Shown piece after piece: positions 22,566-24,285 of a DNA stretch of 24,285 nt. Made by a program: the position numbers and the translations under genes. Source of the stretch: Deinococcus sp. (GTDB lineage Bacteria; Deinococcota; Deinococci; Deinococcales; Deinococcaceae); NCBI GenBank assembly GCA_025351205.1, contig JANXWI010000019.1:1-24285 (forward strand), in the 5' to 3' direction. Each line of letters starts with the position of its first letter. Position 1 is the first letter of the stretch. The notes below the pieces were generated by a model. That model ran no database searches. It had not been told where the DNA came from and saw nothing but the letters and a program-made list of their open reading frames with translations.

Positions 22566-23417
22566 TCAGGCGATTGGGTCTGACAGATGCGTGTCTGGCT
22601 GACTGCGCTTCACCTCGGCCTCGCGCCAGAGTTGCAGGGCCAGCAGCACGCCCGCCTGTACCGGGAGCGAGGCGGCGTACACCCTGGGGCGTCCGGCCAG
22701 GATGCAGGCCCCGAGCGCCAGAAGCTGCGTGGACAGGCCCAGGTTGGCGGTCACGGCGCTGATCAGCCGGGGGGTGTAGGCCAGCAGGTCGGCGGGCGTG
22801 GGTGTGCCGCCCGACGCCGCCCGCAGCCGTGACTGAAACAGCCTGCCCAGCAGCTTTTCCTGGGGCACAAAATACGCAGCGTAGAAGCCGGTCAGCGCGG
22901 CCAGCAGCGCCGGGTGGTCGCCGCTCAGCACGGCTGCGGGCCGGAACTCTTCACCCCTGGCAAGGCGGTAGTCGCGCTCCCAGAGGTACTCCACGGTCAT
23001 GATCAGGCTGAGCAGCAGCGTGGCCCCGGTCCCGCCCAGCGGCCCCAGCACGGCGCACAGCAGCGCGGCGTTGACGAGCGCGTCCATCTCGGTGTCGAGG
23101 TAGCGCCCGGTCTCGCTTGTTTGCCCGGTGGCGCGGGCCAGCTGGCCGTCGAGGTTGTCCAGCACGGTCTTGAGCTGAATCAGCAGGGCGGGCGAGAGCC
23201 GGGAGGCCACCGTGTAGTGACCGGCTGTGCCGCGCCCGTACCGCAGCTGCCACGCCGCGATCAGCCCCAGCCCGGTATGAAACAGCACCACGCTGGTGGG
23301 TTTCAGCCGCGCCCGCGCCGCCGGACCCACCAGAAGCTGCGCCAGCGGCCTGAAGATGTGACTGCTGGTCCACTCGTCGGCGGGGCGGGCCTTGCGGGTC
23401 TGGGCCAGGGTGGACAT
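22566..23417 (-). CDS. CDP-alcohol phosphatidyltransferase family membrane protein
   Basis: This 283-residue integral membrane enzyme displaces CMP from a CDP-linked donor by an alcohol, in phospholipid or related lipid synthesis. The complete CDP-OH signature D-xx-DG-xx-AR-x8-G-xxx-D-xxx-D is present: D87, D90, G91, A94, R95, G104, D108, D112, in DNLDGQLARATG and GRYLDTEMD. About six hydrophobic helices surround it. The protein is longer than PgsA/PssA types and carries an extra loop (about 145-205), so the donor and acceptor are uncertain; inositol- or archaetidyl-like and novel lipids are alternatives. ATG 23417 is chosen over the frame opening at 23513 because TACAAT is eight bases upstream. 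Confidence 0.9.
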   Translation of the reverse strand: MSTLAQTRKARPADEWTSSHIFRPLAQLLVGPAARARLKPTSVVLFHTGLGLIAAWQLRYGRGTAGHYTVASRLSPALLIQLKTVLDNLDGQLARATGQTSETGRYLDTEMDALVNAALLCAVLGPLGGTGATLLLSLIMTVEYLWERDYRLARGEEFRPAAVLSGDHPALLAALTGFYAAYFVPQEKLLGRLFQSRLRAASGGTPTPADLLAYTPRLISAVTANLGLSTQLLALGACILAGRPRVYAASLPVQAGVLLALQLWREAEVKRSQPDTHLSDPIA

Positions 23418-23425
23418 GAGGACGC

Positions 23426-23431
23426 ATTGTA
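23426..23431 (-). promoter_or_regulatory. -10 box for leaderless start of the CDP-alcohol transferase gene
   Basis: TACAAT on the minus strand is 8 nt before ATG 23417. Confidence 0.65.
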
Positions 23432-23683
23432 GAGGGTACAGGATGGGCGCTGCCGGGGCATGGATGAGTGTGATCCAAGATTTCTGCTCCCGCCTGCTGA
23501 TCACCCCGGGCATGCCAGCCCCAGTAGCTCGGGCAGACGCACCCCGGGCAGACTGTGGGCACCTCGGCCAGACTGTGCCCCGCGCCCTTCCTGTTCCACT
23601 GACAGGCTGTTAACATGCAATGTTTTGAGAGCCGCCGCTGCCTATGAGACCGGCGCGGGTTTCTGCTCCACGGAGGAAGAGTC

Positions 23684-24285
23684 ATGACGGCCAGCACGCT
23701 GTTCCCACAACTTTTGCAGGACGAAGGCCCGGTGTATCCAGCGCCCGTGAAAAGCGTGGAGCCGGGCAGTCCGGCTGAACGCGCTGGCGTTCGCCTCGGC
23801 GACCTGCTGCTGCGCGTCAACGGTGCGGCCCTGACCGACGTGCTGGCCTACCGCCACGCGCTCCAGGTGGGCGTGGCGACCCTCCAGATGTCGCGGCCCG
23901 CCGATGCTGTGCATCAGGTGATGGGGTTTGTGCCACAGGACCATCACGTCACAAAGCAGGGCGAGGGTGAGCTGACCTACAGCTTCCAGGTCGAGTGGGA
24001 AGACCCTGGCATCGACTTCGAGGAGGTGCTGTTCGACGGCATCCGCAAGTGCGCCAACAAGTGCGATTTCTGTTACGTCCATCAGATGCCCAGGGGTTTT
24101 CGCAAGAGCCTGTACGTCATGGACGACGACTACCGGCTGTCGTTCCTGTACGGCAGTTTCGTGACGCTCACCAACCTGACGGAGGGTGACGTGCAGCGCA
24201 TCCTGAACGAGAATCTGTCGCCGCTGTACGTGTCGGTGCACGCCAGCAACCAGGAGTTGCGCCAGGACCTGATGAAGTGGTGGAA
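23684..24285 (+). CDS. PDZ and radical SAM domain protein, DUF512 type (partial, runs off right edge)
   Basis: The first 200 residues are visible. A PDZ-like segment (about 13-60: VKSVEPGSPAERAGVRLGDL, LLRVNG) is followed by FDGIRKCANKCDFCYVHQMP. Its C123-x3-C127-x2-C130 is the 4Fe-4S-binding CxxxCxxC of radical SAM enzymes. Then come RGFRKSLYVMDDDYRLSFLYGS, TLTNLTEGD and PLYVSVHAS, all typical of the PDZ-radical SAM-DUF512 family known from cyanobacteria, clostridia and deinococci. The reaction is not established, to my knowledge. GGAGG (23672-23676) is seven bases before ATG 23684, so this gene uses a Shine-Dalgarno unlike many neighbours. The C-terminal DUF512 part would lie to the right of the window. 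Confidence 0.92.
   Translation, partial: MTASTLFPQLLQDEGPVYPAPVKSVEPGSPAERAGVRLGDLLLRVNGAALTDVLAYRHALQVGVATLQMSRPADAVHQVMGFVPQDHHVTKQGEGELTYSFQVEWEDPGIDFEEVLFDGIRKCANKCDFCYVHQMPRGFRKSLYVMDDDYRLSFLYGSFVTLTNLTEGDVQRILNENLSPLYVSVHASNQELRQDLMKWW

Noticed and set aside
23432..23683. Radiation/desiccation response motif upstream of the radical SAM gene
   Set aside because: The only palindrome seen is a short AACAT-GCA-ATGTT, which is too small and not the known motif.

Overview
The window looks like a piece of a Deinococcus chromosome. It is GC-rich. Many genes begin directly behind a TANNNT -10 box 5-8 nt upstream of the start codon (leaderless mRNAs, well known in Deinococcus). The gene set also fits: a eukaryote-like IleRS, a UbiA enzyme resembling MqnP of the futalosine menaquinone route, a short AlkA2-like glycosylase, several Nudix/GNAT/SDR housekeeping genes, and intergenic heptad repeats. 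The genus is inferred from these traits, not proven.

Left part (1-5390). The 5' part of ileS runs leftward behind a complete isoleucine T-box riboswitch (744-1020) with its own promoter. Divergent from it are an APH-family kinase, a TauE/SafE permease and msrA. A bidirectional terminator, a small hypothetical gene, dusA and a GNAT acetyltransferase follow.

Accessory island (5520-9924). A 3.4-kb gene encodes a mosaic eCIS-core (DUF4157) protein: a Gln/Arg-rich leader, a DUF4157 zincin-like domain with HEVKH, an SH3b domain, a LysM-like segment, a hydrophobic helical segment and an AT-rich C-terminal domain that I take to be a toxin. A small gene with an excellent ribosome-binding site follows 18 bp later and is a candidate immunity gene. 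The pair lies between two perfect 71-bp direct repeats. The right repeat is the 3' end of a metallophosphoesterase gene. The left repeat is an in-frame orphan copy of that 3' end with a slightly different tail and stop. This is the geometry expected when an element inserts into the 3' end of a gene and brings a replacement end. No integrase or transposase is visible.

Middle (9835-14658). Leftward: the phosphoesterase, a two-domain nucleoside/sugar-type ABC ATPase 4 bp upstream of it, and mtnN (MTA/SAH nucleosidase). Rightward: a PatB/MalY-type C-S lyase and a 78-codon hypothetical gene with a strong Shine-Dalgarno. Two hairpins follow.

Right part (14659-24285). Leftward: a sensor kinase and its OmpR-type regulator, separated by a 300-bp repeat-filled gap; two small hypothetical genes; the UbiA prenyltransferase; a small ABM-like protein; a CRP/FNR regulator; an AlkA-like DNA glycosylase; an SDR overlapping a Nudix gene by 4 bp; and a CDP-alcohol phosphatidyltransferase. 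Rightward and running off the end is a PDZ-radical SAM protein (DUF512 type). The gaps at 17285-17480 and 23432-23683 show no gene; the second holds only a short inverted repeat (AACAT-GCA-ATGTT near 23614). No tRNA, rRNA, CRISPR array or insertion sequence was found.
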